Counted from the stretch's first letter, positions 1 through 7,826 are shown. The stretch is 10,587 nucleotides of DNA from Coprococcus sp. (GCA_016297325.1 JAEDGW010000089.1:1-10587), one strand, 5' to 3'. Notes: generated by a model not told the origin, from the sequence alone. Numbers and translations: made by a program.

Positions 1-3000
1 AAGTACTCAACACCACTCTCGAATATCTTCTGGTTCTGATCGCCGTATACGTTCACAGCTACAGCCTGTCCGATACGCTCTGAGTGACCCATCTTACCAA
101 GTACACGTCCGTCTGGACTTGTGATACCCTCGATTGCGTAATATGAACCATTGACGTTGTAATACTCATCCATGGTTGGGTTGCCGTTCATGTCTACGTA
201 CTGTGTTGCAACCTGTCCATTTGCGAAGAGTTTCTCACACCATTCCTTGCTTGCAACGAAACGTCCCTCACCGTGTGAGATAGGAATTGTGTATACTCCG
301 CCGAGCTCTGCCTTCTTAAGCCATGGGCTCTTGTTTGTGACAACCTTTGTGTAGACCATCTTGGACTGATGACGGCCGATGCTGTTCATTGTCAGTGTAG
401 GTGAATCATCTGTCTGTGGTCTGATCTCGCCGTATGGAACAAGTCCGAGCTTGATGAGTGCCTGGAATCCGTTACATATACCAAGTGCAAGTCCGTCTCT
501 CTCATTCAGGAGCTTCATAACCTCCTCTGAGATCTTCGCATTACGGAATGCAGTTGCGATGAACTTACCTGATCCGTCAGGCTCATCACCTGCTGAGAAT
601 CCACCTGGGAACATGATGATCTGTGAATCGCTTATTGCCTTAGTAAACGCATCTACAGAATCTCTGATTCCCTGTGCTGTCATATTTCTAAATACTATTG
701 TCTGAACATCAGCTCCAGCTCTCTCAAATGCCTTTGCTGAATCATACTCACAGTTTGTACCAGGGAATACAGGTATGAATACCTTTGGCTTTGCAACCTT
801 GTTCCTTGATGTGTAAACTGTCTTTGCATCGAAAAGTCCTGTCTTGATCTCAGTCTGAGCTACATGTGACTCTGTAGGGAATACCTTCTCAAGAGTCTTT
901 GTCCATGCTGCAAGTGCCTCGTCCATAGTAACTGTCACATCACCGTATACAAATACAGGCTCCTTTGTGACCTTACCGATCTTCTTGACTGGAATTCCAA
1001 GCTGGTCAAGATCTGACTCCTTAACCTCAAGTATGATAGAACCATAGTTCTTGGCCACAAGATCTCTCTTGCTGACTGTATCCTCAAGCTCTACTCCAAG
1101 CTTATTACCAAATGCCATCTTGCTGACAGCCTCTATGATACCGCCAAATCCAACTGCATATGCAGACTGGATCTTGCCCTCTTTGATCTTCTTATTGAGA
1201 AGGTCATACATGTACAGAACATTCTCATATACAGGTATGTCGTTCTCGTCCTTGTCTATATCCATCTCTACGAGCACGTTGCCGGCCTTCTTGAGCTCTG
1301 GTGTAACCACATCCATGTAACTTGCCACATCAACGGCAAATGATACGAGTGTTGGAGGTACGTCTATATCGTTGAATGTACCTGACATACTGTCCTTTCC
1401 ACCGATTGATGGAAGCCCGAGTCCTATCTGAACATCATATGCACCGAGAAGTGCTGCAAGTGGCTGTCCCCATCTGTATGGGTCTGTTCCAAGTCTCTTG
1501 AAATACTCCTGGAATGTAAGTCTGATCTTGCTTACATCTCCGCCTGCTGCGGCGATCTTGGCCGCTGACGTAACAACTGCATATACTGAACCATGATATG
1601 GACTCCAGCTTGAAAGGTATGGATCAAATCCGTAACTCATCATGGTGATCGTATCTGTCTTGCCCTTAAGGACTGGAAGCTTTGCGATCATTGTCTGTGT
1701 AGGTGTGAGCTGATACTTACCACCATATGGCATGGTGACTGTTCCTGCTCCGATGGAGCTGTCGAACATCTCCACAAGACCCTTCTGTGAGCATACATTA
1801 AGGTCTGAAAGTGTATCAAGCCATGCCTTCTTCACATCGGCTGGCTCCTTAACTGAATCAAAGTAATTGTCTGCCTTACTTGGAACTTCAACCTTGACCT
1901 GTGTCTCCTGATGTGCACCATTCGTATTGAGGAATGCACGTGAGATATTCACGATATCCTTGCCTCTCCACTTGAGTACAAGTCTTGGCTCCTCTGTAAC
2001 TGTTGCAACAACAACTGCCTCAAGGTTCTCCTCATCTGCGTAGCCGAGCATGGTGTCCACATCCTTAGGATCGACCACGATAGCCATACGCTCCTGTGAC
2101 TCTGATATTGCGAGCTCTGTACCGTCAAGTCCTGCATACTTCTTTGGCACCTTGTCAAGATCTACCACAAGACCATCTGCCAGCTCACCGATGGCAACTG
2201 ACACACCGCCGGCACCAAAATCGTTACACTTCTTTATAATAGATGAAACCTCTTCTCTTCTGAAGAGTCTCTGGATCTTTCTCTCTGTAGGTGGATTACC
2301 CTTCTGGACCTCTGCACCACATGTCTCAAGTGAGTGTGATGTATGAGCCTTTGATGAACCTGTAGCACCACCGCAGCCGTCACGTCCTGTACGTCCGCCG
2401 AGGAGAATGATCACATCTCCTGGGTCAGATGTGAGACGCTTTACAGCACGTCTTGGAGCTGCACCCATAACTGCTCCGATCTCCATTCTCTTTGCCACAT
2501 AATCAGGATGATATATCTCATTTACAAGACCGGTTGCAAGACCGATCTGGTTGCCGTATGAGCTGTATCCCTTTGCTGCTGTTGTGACGATCTTTCTCTG
2601 AGGAAGCTTGCCCTCCATAGTCTCCTTGAGAGACTTTGTAGGATCTGCAGCACCTGTAACTCTCATGGCCTGATATACATATCCTCTTCCTGAAAGTGGA
2701 TCTCTGATCGCTCCGCCGAGACATGTAGCAGCACCACCAAATGGCTCGATCTCTGTAGGATGGTTGTGTGTCTCGTTCTTGAAGAATACAAGCCACTCTT
2801 CCTCTACTCCGTCTACAACTACAGGAACAACTATTGAACATGCGTTGATCTCATCTGATACTTCCATATCATCGAGCTTTCCTGCTGCCTTGAGCTGCTT
2901 CATACCCATAAGTGCTATATCCATGAGACATACGAACTTGTCATCTCTGTCCTTGTACATCTCCTTCATCTCTGCTCTGTATGCATCAAATGTCTTCTCA

Positions 3001-3746
3001 AGGAGATCCTTGTAATCTCCATCATCGAACTCTACATCTGTGAGCTCTGTTGAGAATGTTGTATGACGGCAGTGATCTGACCAGTATGTATCGAGAACTC
3101 TGATCTCGGTCATGGATGGATCTCTCTTCTCCTCACCCTTGAAGTAGTTCTGGATGTGAAGGAAATCCTTGAATGTCATGGCAAGTCCAAGTGAGTCATA
3201 AAGCTCCTTCAGATCTGCTTCTGCCATATCCTTGAATCCGTCAAATATATGAACATCGGCAGGCTCTGGGAACTCTGTAACCAGTGTCTCAGGTATCTCC
3301 ATACCGCATATTCTTGAATCAACAGGGTTTACACAGTAATCCATGACAGCCTTCATCTGCTCGTCTGTCACGTCTCCTGAAAGTACATATGTTGTAGCAG
3401 TCTTGATAACAGGCTCCTCATCCTCTGCAAGAAGCTTTACACACTGCTCTGCTGAATCTGCTCTCTGATCGAACTGACCTGGAAGAGCCTCAACTGAGAA
3501 TACCTTATCTGTATCTGCAAGCTTTGGCTCACCCTCATAGATCATATCTACAGGCGGCTCTGCAAATACTGTCTCAAGAGCCTTTGCATAGGTCTCGTCC
3601 GATATGTTCTCAATATCATATCTGACAAGCACTCTCACATACTCAGCCTTGATCCCCAGATAATTCTTAATCTCTTCGTGAAGTTCCTTAGCCTTGACTG
3701 CATAGTCCGGCTTTTTCTCAACATACACTCTCTTGACCTTACTCAT
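1..3746 (-). CDS. purL: Phosphoribosylformylglycinamidine synthase (FGAM synthase), single-chain form, 3' end cut by window edge
   Basis: Cytosolic purine biosynthesis enzyme converting FGAR, ATP and glutamine to FGAM. About 1248 codons are open from an ATG at 3746, preceded by GGAGG at 3753-3757 with 6-nt spacing. The frame leaves the window on residues ESGVEY, which is how clostridial single-chain PurL proteins typically end, so only a few codons and the stop should be missing. Seen in order: an N-terminal PurS-like region; YWSDHCRHTTF at 221-231; NETHNHPTEIEPFGG from about 324 (synthetase core); GGKDSM around 784; FPGGFSAGDEPDGSGKF near 1046-1062; and the class I glutaminase domain with GICNGFQ (nucleophile Cys1091), SHGEGRF, and GHSER supplying His1221 and Glu1223. 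These match the Cys-His-Glu triad known from Salmonella PurL. No frameshift was noticed. No other pur gene is in the window, so its operon, if any, lies to the left. Confidence 0.97.
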   Translation of the reverse strand, partial: MSKVKRVYVEKKPDYAVKAKELHEEIKNYLGIKAEYVRVLVRYDIENISDETYAKALETVFAEPPVDMIYEGEPKLADTDKVFSVEALPGQFDQRADSAEQCVKLLAEDEEPVIKTATTYVLSGDVTDEQMKAVMDYCVNPVDSRICGMEIPETLVTEFPEPADVHIFDGFKDMAEADLKELYDSLGLAMTFKDFLHIQNYFKGEEKRDPSMTEIRVLDTYWSDHCRHTTFSTELTDVEFDDGDYKDLLEKTFDAYRAEMKEMYKDRDDKFVCLMDIALMGMKQLKAAGKLDDMEVSDEINACSIVVPVVVDGVEEEWLVFFKNETHNHPTEIEPFGGAATCLGGAIRDPLSGRGYVYQAMRVTGAADPTKSLKETMEGKLPQRKIVTTAAKGYSSYGNQIGLATGLVNEIYHPDYVAKRMEIGAVMGAAPRRAVKRLTSDPGDVIILLGGRTGRDGCGGATGSSKAHTSHSLETCGAEVQKGNPPTERKIQRLFRREEVSSIIKKCNDFGAGGVSVAIGELADGLVVDLDKVPKKYAGLDGTELAISESQERMAIVVDPKDVDTMLGYADEENLEAVVVATVTEEPRLVLKWRGKDIVNISRAFLNTNGAHQETQVKVEVPSKADNYFDSVKEPADVKKAWLDTLSDLNVCSQKGLVEMFDSSIGAGTVTMPYGGKYQLTPTQTMIAKLPVLKGKTDTITMMSYGFDPYLSSWSPYHGSVYAVVTSAAKIAAAGGDVSKIRLTFQEYFKRLGTDPYRWGQPLAALLGAYDVQIGLGLPSIGGKDSMSGTFNDIDVPPTLVSFAVDVASYMDVVTPELKKAGNVLVEMDIDKDENDIPVYENVLYMYDLLNKKIKEGKIQSAYAVGFGGIIEAVSKMAFGNKLGVELEDTVSKRDLVAKNYGSIILEVKESDLDQLGIPVKKIGKVTKEPVFVYGDVTVTMDEALAAWTKTLEKVFPTESHVAQTEIKTGLFDAKTVYTSRNKVAKPKVFIPVFPGTNCEYDSAKAFERAGADVQTIVFRNMTAQGIRDSVDAFTKAISDSQIIMFPGGFSAGDEPDGSGKFIATAFRNAKISEEVMKLLNERDGLALGICNGFQALIKLGLVPYGEIRPQTDDSPTLTMNSIGRHQSKMVYTKVVTNKSPWLKKAELGGVYTIPISHGEGRFVASKEWCEKLFANGQVATQYVDMNGNPTMDEYYNVNGSYYAIEGITSPDGRVLGKMGHSERIGQAVAVNVYGDQNQKIFESGVEY

Positions 3747-3780
3747 GTCATACCTCCATAGTAAAAGCGTTTTTCATACA

Positions 3781-3834
3781 GGCGGAAAAATCACCAAACG
3801 GAAACTATACATCACCGAATATGTAAATTCCACC
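3781..3834 (-). other. Possible three-stem structured leader of purL
   Basis: Read on the minus strand, GGTGGAA (3834-3828) can pair with TTCCGCC (3787-3781), with one G-U pair. This encloses a TACAT/ATGTA hairpin (3825-3821 with 3812-3808) and a weaker hairpin AGTTTCC/GGTGATT. Linkers are only 1-3 nt, which gives a three-way-junction shape. It would lie just downstream of the putative -10 and about 24 nt before the purL ribosome binding site. It does not match the conserved junction bases of the purine riboswitch as I know them. Pairing was read by eye and the DNA is AT-rich, so this may be chance. Confidence 0.25.
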
Positions 3835-3855
3835 TATTTTTATCTTAATAATTTA

Positions 3856-3864
3856 ATAATAGCA
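3856..3864 (-). promoter_or_regulatory. Putative extended -10 promoter of purL
   Basis: The minus strand reads TGCTATTAT, an extended -10 (TG-n-TATTAT) for a sigma-A-type polymerase. The hexamer 17 nt upstream is TACAAA, a poor -35, which is tolerated with an extended -10. A start near 3849 would give a leader of about 100 nt. The surrounding DNA is very AT-rich, so chance matches are likely. Confidence 0.3.
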
Positions 3865-3973
3865 TTTATCTTGATTTTTTTGTAGTGTTTTGTGTCTGAT
3901 TGGTGAAATTTGTTTATTACTTACATTATTTAATATTTTTCAGTCAGCTTTTTATATTTTTTTCAAAATCTGA

Positions 3974-4912
3974 CTAATTGTGCAGTCTGCGAATCATCTT
4001 GAATATCACCGAATTCTGATATATCATCGGAGAATTCTGACAGTAGAATATTATTCCATCTGTCGGCGCATATATGTCTGTGGTGTTCTCACCTGTCATC
4101 GGATTGATGATATTTGCTATGATATCTCCTCTAACAACCTCATCGCCCGGCTGAACAAGCTTCTTGAAAAATCCTGCTGCATGCTCTGATTTGATGCTCA
4201 ACAGATCCTCCTCATCCAATATGGTGGATATATATCCAGCATGGCAGTTATACCTTATAACGCCCATACGTGTCAGAAATCTGAGAACCGATGACACTGC
4301 CTGGTTTGCACTCTCACCATTTATTGTATCCGTGACACCTGAGTACACGGAAAACGCATCCGTTCCACGCATCTGCCAATTGTAATTGAGTGTTGCTTTG
4401 TCGTAGGAACGAGGCTCCGCAGTAAGAACATACGGCATTCCAAACTGATTTGCCAGACTGTTGCTCTGTATTCCGGTCTCGATCATCCTCACATGAGGAA
4501 TGAACTCACCATCCATATAAAAACTTGCAAACTGTATTCCATATGCATATCCCGTAACTTTCTCCATCACGGCAGCCGCAATACGGCTTGTTGCCTGTCC
4601 TTCAGGATTACCCGGAAACGACCTGTTTATATCGGAATTGTCAGTTATCCAATACTTCTTTCCAACATTGAAAGAACTGTAATTGAGAGACGGAATAAGC
4701 ATGATCTGCTTTCCTGACACTATAGCCCCTCTGGCCTCAAGCTCACTTAACTTCTTTGCAAGAAGAGATGAGATATAGAGCTGCTGAAATTCATTTCCAC
4801 GCATAGCACCTACTATACATGCGGCCTTGTCACCACTTCCATATGAAAATCCCTGTATCTCGTACTCTCCTCTGTACGCAGTATTCATGGAATATATTAT
4901 CTCTTTATTCAT
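3974..4912 (-). CDS. Degenerate AstE/AspA-family (succinylglutamate desuccinylase/aspartoacylase) paralog, probable pseudoenzyme
   Basis: A 312-residue protein related along its length to the product of the gene just upstream. The start is placed at ATG 4912 because GGAGG (4922-4918) sits 5 nt before it; an ATG 27 nt further up lies inside the neighbour and lacks a clear site. Active zinc acylases of this family use H-x-x-E, a later His in DxH, and a catalytic Glu. Here the first motif is M-R-G-N-E (Arg38 for His, Glu41 kept), the DIHSS equivalent is Q-F-A-S-F (Ala129 for His), and the VESG equivalent is V-Y-S-G (Tyr190 for Glu). The substrate-site motif DINRSFPG (94-101) is intact. The C-terminal part carries the usual small beta domain (YAPTDGIIFY, 281-290). 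No signal peptide is seen. The reading frame is clean and well translated, so this is not a decaying pseudogene. Inference: a regulatory or structural partner of the upstream enzyme. A different chemistry is possible. Confidence 0.9.
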   Translation of the reverse strand: MNKEIIYSMNTAYRGEYEIQGFSYGSGDKAACIVGAMRGNEFQQLYISSLLAKKLSELEARGAIVSGKQIMLIPSLNYSSFNVGKKYWITDNSDINRSFPGNPEGQATSRIAAAVMEKVTGYAYGIQFASFYMDGEFIPHVRMIETGIQSNSLANQFGMPYVLTAEPRSYDKATLNYNWQMRGTDAFSVYSGVTDTINGESANQAVSSVLRFLTRMGVIRYNCHAGYISTILDEEDLLSIKSEHAAGFFKKLVQPGDEVVRGDIIANIINPMTGENTTDIYAPTDGIIFYCQNSPMIYQNSVIFKMIRRLHN

Positions 4913-5843
4913 GTCCACCTCCGAATATTCTGGCAACAAGAGATCCCTCTTCTATAACCGGATATTCCCTGAGCGAGAAAACTATACCATTTCTAGGGGA
5001 TCTTATCGTCTCCTCAACTGAACCCGTGAGGACATTCACTATCCTGCCTATGATCTCACCCTGCCGTATATACTCTGAATGCTTTGCAACCGGGATAAAT
5101 ATGCCACTGCTCTCAGCGTTTACAAATACAACATCTTTATCCTTTGCAAACTTAGGTTTATGTGTCGTGCTGACATCCCCCTGCCAAATCCCCATCTTTT
5201 TCATCAGCGAAAAAAGTCCGTCCACTATCTGGTTTGAGTAGTCATAGTCAATCTTCAAAGCCACTCCGGACTCGACGACCATACTCTTAACTCCAAGCTC
5301 ATTCATAGCATAGGCCAGACTTCCCGCCATAACTGTTGAAGAAGGATGCACCCAGACAACATCCACATTCATACAAGCGACATAAGGTGCTATCTCCCCG
5401 GCAACGTCAGCATTTACCCTGACCTGTGGTATCTCCTTGATGTAGACACTGCTTGAATGTATGTCCACACATATGTCTGCCCCCTCTATATCCTTTGTGA
5501 CCTTTGCGGCAGTATACTCACCTACAGTTCCATCCTTTGATCCCGGAAACAGAGTGTTCATATCTATATCAAACACCGGCACATCTCTGTACTGTGCCTC
5601 AAGTCCCATCGGATTAATGAACGGGTAGACGTCCACTATACCTGTAAGCTTGTCAAAATCTTTCTTTACCCTTCTTATAAGTTCATAACAAATATACTGT
5701 CCGGCAACCTCATCCCCATGGATTCCAGAAACTATACACAGTCTCTTTTCATTTCCCGTGGGAAAATCCGGTGCCAGATGATTTTTCTTCACCTTCATCG
5801 CCTCACCGATCAGCATATTTGCTGAAACCACTGTCTCTATCAT
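4905..5843 (-). CDS. AstE/AspA-family zinc hydrolase (succinylglutamate desuccinylase/aspartoacylase-like)
   Basis: A 312-residue cytosolic protein of the M14-like AstE/AspA fold, whose characterised members remove acyl groups from N-acylated amino acids. Visible catalytic set: GIHGDE (His42, Glu45), DIHSS (Asp127, His129) and VVESGV (Glu191, the expected general base). The motif usually written D-x-N-R-x-F-P-G reads DMNTLFPG (94-101), so the substrate-binding Arg is Thr97. The C-terminal domain has the family's RSPRNGIVFS strand region (281-290). The start at 5843 is supported by AAGGTGG (5856-5850) with 6-nt spacing. The next gene starts 8 nt inside this one's 3' end (ATGAATAA overlap), so the two are almost certainly made together. 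A terminator at 5932-5963 separates them from the regulators upstream. The substrate cannot be read from the sequence; neither arginine-degradation nor ectoine genes are nearby. Confidence 0.92.
   Translation of the reverse strand: MIETVVSANMLIGEAMKVKKNHLAPDFPTGNEKRLCIVSGIHGDEVAGQYICYELIRRVKKDFDKLTGIVDVYPFINPMGLEAQYRDVPVFDIDMNTLFPGSKDGTVGEYTAAKVTKDIEGADICVDIHSSSVYIKEIPQVRVNADVAGEIAPYVACMNVDVVWVHPSSTVMAGSLAYAMNELGVKSMVVESGVALKIDYDYSNQIVDGLFSLMKKMGIWQGDVSTTHKPKFAKDKDVVFVNAESSGIFIPVAKHSEYIRQGEIIGRIVNVLTGSVEETIRSPRNGIVFSLREYPVIEEGSLVARIFGGGHE
4918..4922 (-). promoter_or_regulatory. Ribosome binding site inside the upstream gene, deciding the second start
   Basis: GGAGG is formed by Gly codons near the end of the upstream hydrolase gene (its tail reads FGGGHE, then stop). 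It lies 5 nt before ATG 4912. This fixes the start of the downstream paralog and indicates translational coupling. Confidence 0.8.
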
Positions 5844-5931
5844 ATCATTCCACCTTATCTGTTATGGGTATATAAAATAGTTTTTTCTCTTGTAAGTGCG
5901 AATACCTTCATACATCACACGATGACCTAAG

Positions 5932-5963
5932 AAAAGCAGGGTACCTGCGTATCCTGCTTTTTT
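5932..5963 (-). terminator. Rho-independent terminator after the second Spo0A-type gene
   Basis: A stem with AAAAGCAGG at one end and CCTGC plus T-run at the other. Inner pairs ATAC/GTAC have one mismatch, around a 4-nt loop. On the minus strand it ends in TTTTCTT, and on the plus strand in TTTTTT, so it could act in both directions. It lies about 60 nt past the stop at 6023 and separates the regulator block from the hydrolase pair. Confidence 0.85.
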
Positions 5964-6022
5964 CTGTACCTATATTATTATACATGATATCCTGTAGTTC
6001 TTCAAGCTAAGGTGTATCATCA

Positions 6023-6835
6023 TCACGCTCTCTTCTTGTACTCTATTCTGAGCTTGTCTGCTATCAGTGCGATAAATTCTGAATTGGTCGGTTTTCCTTT
6101 TCCCGCATTCACTGTATATCCAAAAAGATCATTTATAGTGTCGATCTGGCCTCTGCTCCACGCAACCTCTATGGCATGTCTTATGGCCCTCTCCACACTT
6201 GAAGATGTTGTCTTGTACTTCTTGGCTATGGTTGGATAGAGGAGCTTTGTTATATAGTTGAGCATGTTCACATCATGAACAGCCATTATTATTCCCTCTC
6301 TGATATACTGGTATCCCTTGATATTTGCCGGGATTCCTATATCTCTGATAATGTCTGTTACATCACTCTCGATCGTGTTGTCCATACTTCGGGTCATGCT
6401 CTTTTCCGTGAGGCAGGTGAGGGTGTCTGATACATCACTCTCATTCTCCTGTTTCTTTGCATATATCTGTCTCAGCCTTGCTACGAGCTGAACCGGGTTA
6501 TACGGTTTTAATATGTAGTATGTTGCTCCCATCTCAAATGCGCACCTTATGAGTCTCTGTGATGAAACAGATGTGAGCACCACAAATGTCGTGTTCTCAT
6601 AACCCGGAAGTTCACTTATATGTTCCATCACGCCCAGCCCATCCATGCCTGACAGACATATATCTATTAACACTATATCCGGTCTGTGAAGCTTTATCGA
6701 CTCCACTGCCTCATCCCCCGTACTTACCATATCAACTATTCTCATCTCGCCCTTTGATGAGTATGCTGCTATCTGTTTTGCTATCTGCATGCTGTCTCCA
6801 TCAGCAATTACAATGTCAAACCCTTTGTTCACCAT
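6023..6835 (-). CDS. spo0A: Spo0A-type response regulator, paralog with largely intact receiver
   Basis: A 270-residue two-domain regulator (B. subtilis Spo0A is 267). The start is ATG 6835, preceded by AGGGAG (6847-6842) with 6-nt spacing; an in-frame ATG 48 nt further up lacks this. Receiver (about 5-125): Asp12 of the acidic pocket in IADGDS, phospho-acceptor Asp58 in VLIDI, Thr88 in VVLTS, Lys110 in LKPY. The second acidic residue of the usual DD pair is Gly13, with Asp14 next to it. The C-terminal Spo0A DNA-binding domain (about 158-270) has GYQYIREGI, YPTIAKKY, VERAIRHAIEVAWSRG, LFGYTV and KGKPTNSEFIALIADKLR. Differences from the usual sequence: RDIGIPANIKG where HEIGVPAHIKG is typical, and SSSVERAI where S-R-VERAI is typical. 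It has its own promoter at 6908-6936 and a terminator at 5932-5963. It is not next to spoIVB, the usual neighbour of spo0A, so it may be an extra paralog rather than the master sporulation regulator. Confidence 0.93.
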   Translation of the reverse strand: MVNKGFDIVIADGDSMQIAKQIAAYSSKGEMRIVDMVSTGDEAVESIKLHRPDIVLIDICLSGMDGLGVMEHISELPGYENTTFVVLTSVSSQRLIRCAFEMGATYYILKPYNPVQLVARLRQIYAKKQENESDVSDTLTCLTEKSMTRSMDNTIESDVTDIIRDIGIPANIKGYQYIREGIIMAVHDVNMLNYITKLLYPTIAKKYKTTSSSVERAIRHAIEVAWSRGQIDTINDLFGYTVNAGKGKPTNSEFIALIADKLRIEYKKRA

Positions 6836-6841
6836 GACTAT

Positions 6842-6847
6842 CTCCCT
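6842..6847 (-). promoter_or_regulatory. Ribosome binding site deciding the start of the 270-residue Spo0A-type gene
   Basis: The minus strand reads AGGGAG six nucleotides before ATG 6835. The longer reading starting at 6883 would put a hydrophobic 16-residue leader before the receiver, which response regulators lack. Confidence 0.75.
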
Positions 6848-6907
6848 TGTTGTGTATAAAGTTAATAAAATACTCAGGACCACGCGTTTTCCCTTAATTC
6901 ATTTTAG

Positions 6908-6936
6908 ATAATATTAAATGTGATCTTTAATGTCAA
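6908..6936 (-). promoter_or_regulatory. Near-consensus sigma-A promoter of the 6023-6835 gene
   Basis: The minus strand reads TTGACA (6936-6931), a 17-nt spacer, then TATTAT (6913-6908). This is a perfect -35 and a 5/6 -10. Transcription would begin near 6901, giving a leader of about 65 nt. The promoter means this regulator can be expressed independently of its upstream paralog. Confidence 0.8.
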
Positions 6937-6990
6937 GTTATTTTGATATCATTTTTAATATCATACCATTCGCCGGCGATTTTCGACCGT

Positions 6991-7788
6991 TCACCCCGCA
7001 TTTTTCATTTTTGAGTCTAATCTGATCTTATCAGCGATGAGTGCAACGAACTCAGAATTTGTCGGTTTTCCCTTCCCGGCACTGACCGTATATCCGAACA
7101 GATCATTTATCGTCTCTATCCGGCCACGGCTCCACGCAACCTCTATGGCATGCCTTATCGCCCTCTCAACTCTCGATGCCGTTGTGCCATATTCCTTCGC
7201 TATGGTAGGATAGAGCTGTTTTGTTATGGAATTCAGTATGTCCATGTCCATGACCGCAGTCATGATGGCACTTCTTAAATACTGATACCCCTTTATATGA
7301 GCCGGAACCCCTATCTCATGTATTATATTTGTCACAACAGCCTCCAGCTCGTCCGTCTGGCTTTCATCCTCCTCAAGCAGAACCTGTGTATTGTTCTCAC
7401 GCCCTCTGCACGCATCCTCCAGAACATCCTTCACCTTTTTTTCATCATAGGGCGGCTCCAGGACACGGACCACAGCTTTGTTGCCGATCATCGAATACAC
7501 AAACGACAGATAATTCTTGTGTCTCTTTGACGAGCACAGCACAAACCTGACATTTTTCAGATTTCTGTTTTTTGCTGTCGCTTCGACCATATCCATGATG
7601 TCGGTTCCTGCCACCACCTCGTCAACCACTACTATATCCGGTTTTTCGTCCGATATTTTCTGTACTGCATCTTCACCCTTGTCAAGGCAGCCTGCATATT
7701 CATAATATGTATCACTCTCAAATATACCTCTTAGCTGCTCGATTTCTCTTTTGTCATGTTTCACCATCATAACCTTAACATGACCCAT
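6991..7788 (-). CDS. spo0A: Spo0A-type regulator with degenerate receiver domain
   Basis: A 265-residue protein. ATG 7788 is preceded by AAGGAG (7800-7795) with 6-nt spacing. The C-terminal half (about 150-265) is a textbook Spo0A DNA-binding domain: HEIGVPAHIKGYQYLR, YPTIAKEYGTTASRVERAI, RHAIEVAWSRG, LFGYTVSAGKGKPTNSEF. The N-terminal half keeps the receiver outline (PDIVVVDE with Asp56 at the phospho-acceptor place) but has lost key positions. The acidic pair is His11-Asp12, the Thr/Ser is Cys85 (LCSS), and the invariant Lys is Glu111 (LEPPY). In response regulators, loss of that Lys normally abolishes phosphorylation-driven switching. Inference: it may work without phosphorylation, or as an antagonist or heterodimer partner of the paralog immediately downstream (155 nt away). 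The gene upstream is a transporter, not spoIVB. No strong terminator is seen after its stop, so read-through into the paralog is possible. Confidence 0.92.
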   Translation of the reverse strand: MGHVKVMMVKHDKREIEQLRGIFESDTYYEYAGCLDKGEDAVQKISDEKPDIVVVDEVVAGTDIMDMVEATAKNRNLKNVRFVLCSSKRHKNYLSFVYSMIGNKAVVRVLEPPYDEKKVKDVLEDACRGRENNTQVLLEEDESQTDELEAVVTNIIHEIGVPAHIKGYQYLRSAIMTAVMDMDILNSITKQLYPTIAKEYGTTASRVERAIRHAIEVAWSRGRIETINDLFGYTVSAGKGKPTNSEFVALIADKIRLDSKMKNAG

Positions 7789-7826
7789 TTTTTACTCCTT
7801 CCCTTGGCGATTTTATTATGTAACAA

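Noticed and set aside
3747..3973. Purine riboswitch ahead of purL
   Set aside because: The conserved junction bases and the paired loop bases of that class are not present in the leader.
3942..3975. AGTCAG/CTGACT inverted repeat as a terminator after the hydrolase pair
   Set aside because: Only 6 bp with a 22-nt loop and no T-run on the minus strand.
3974..4912. The downstream AstE/AspA gene as a decaying pseudogene
   Set aside because: The frame is intact over 312 codons, it has a strong coupled ribosome binding site, and non-catalytic motifs are conserved. A functional pseudoenzyme fits better.
4164..5241. Plus-strand open frames opposite the hydrolase pair
   Set aside because: They lie antisense to two well-supported family genes and show no family motifs or ribosome binding sites.
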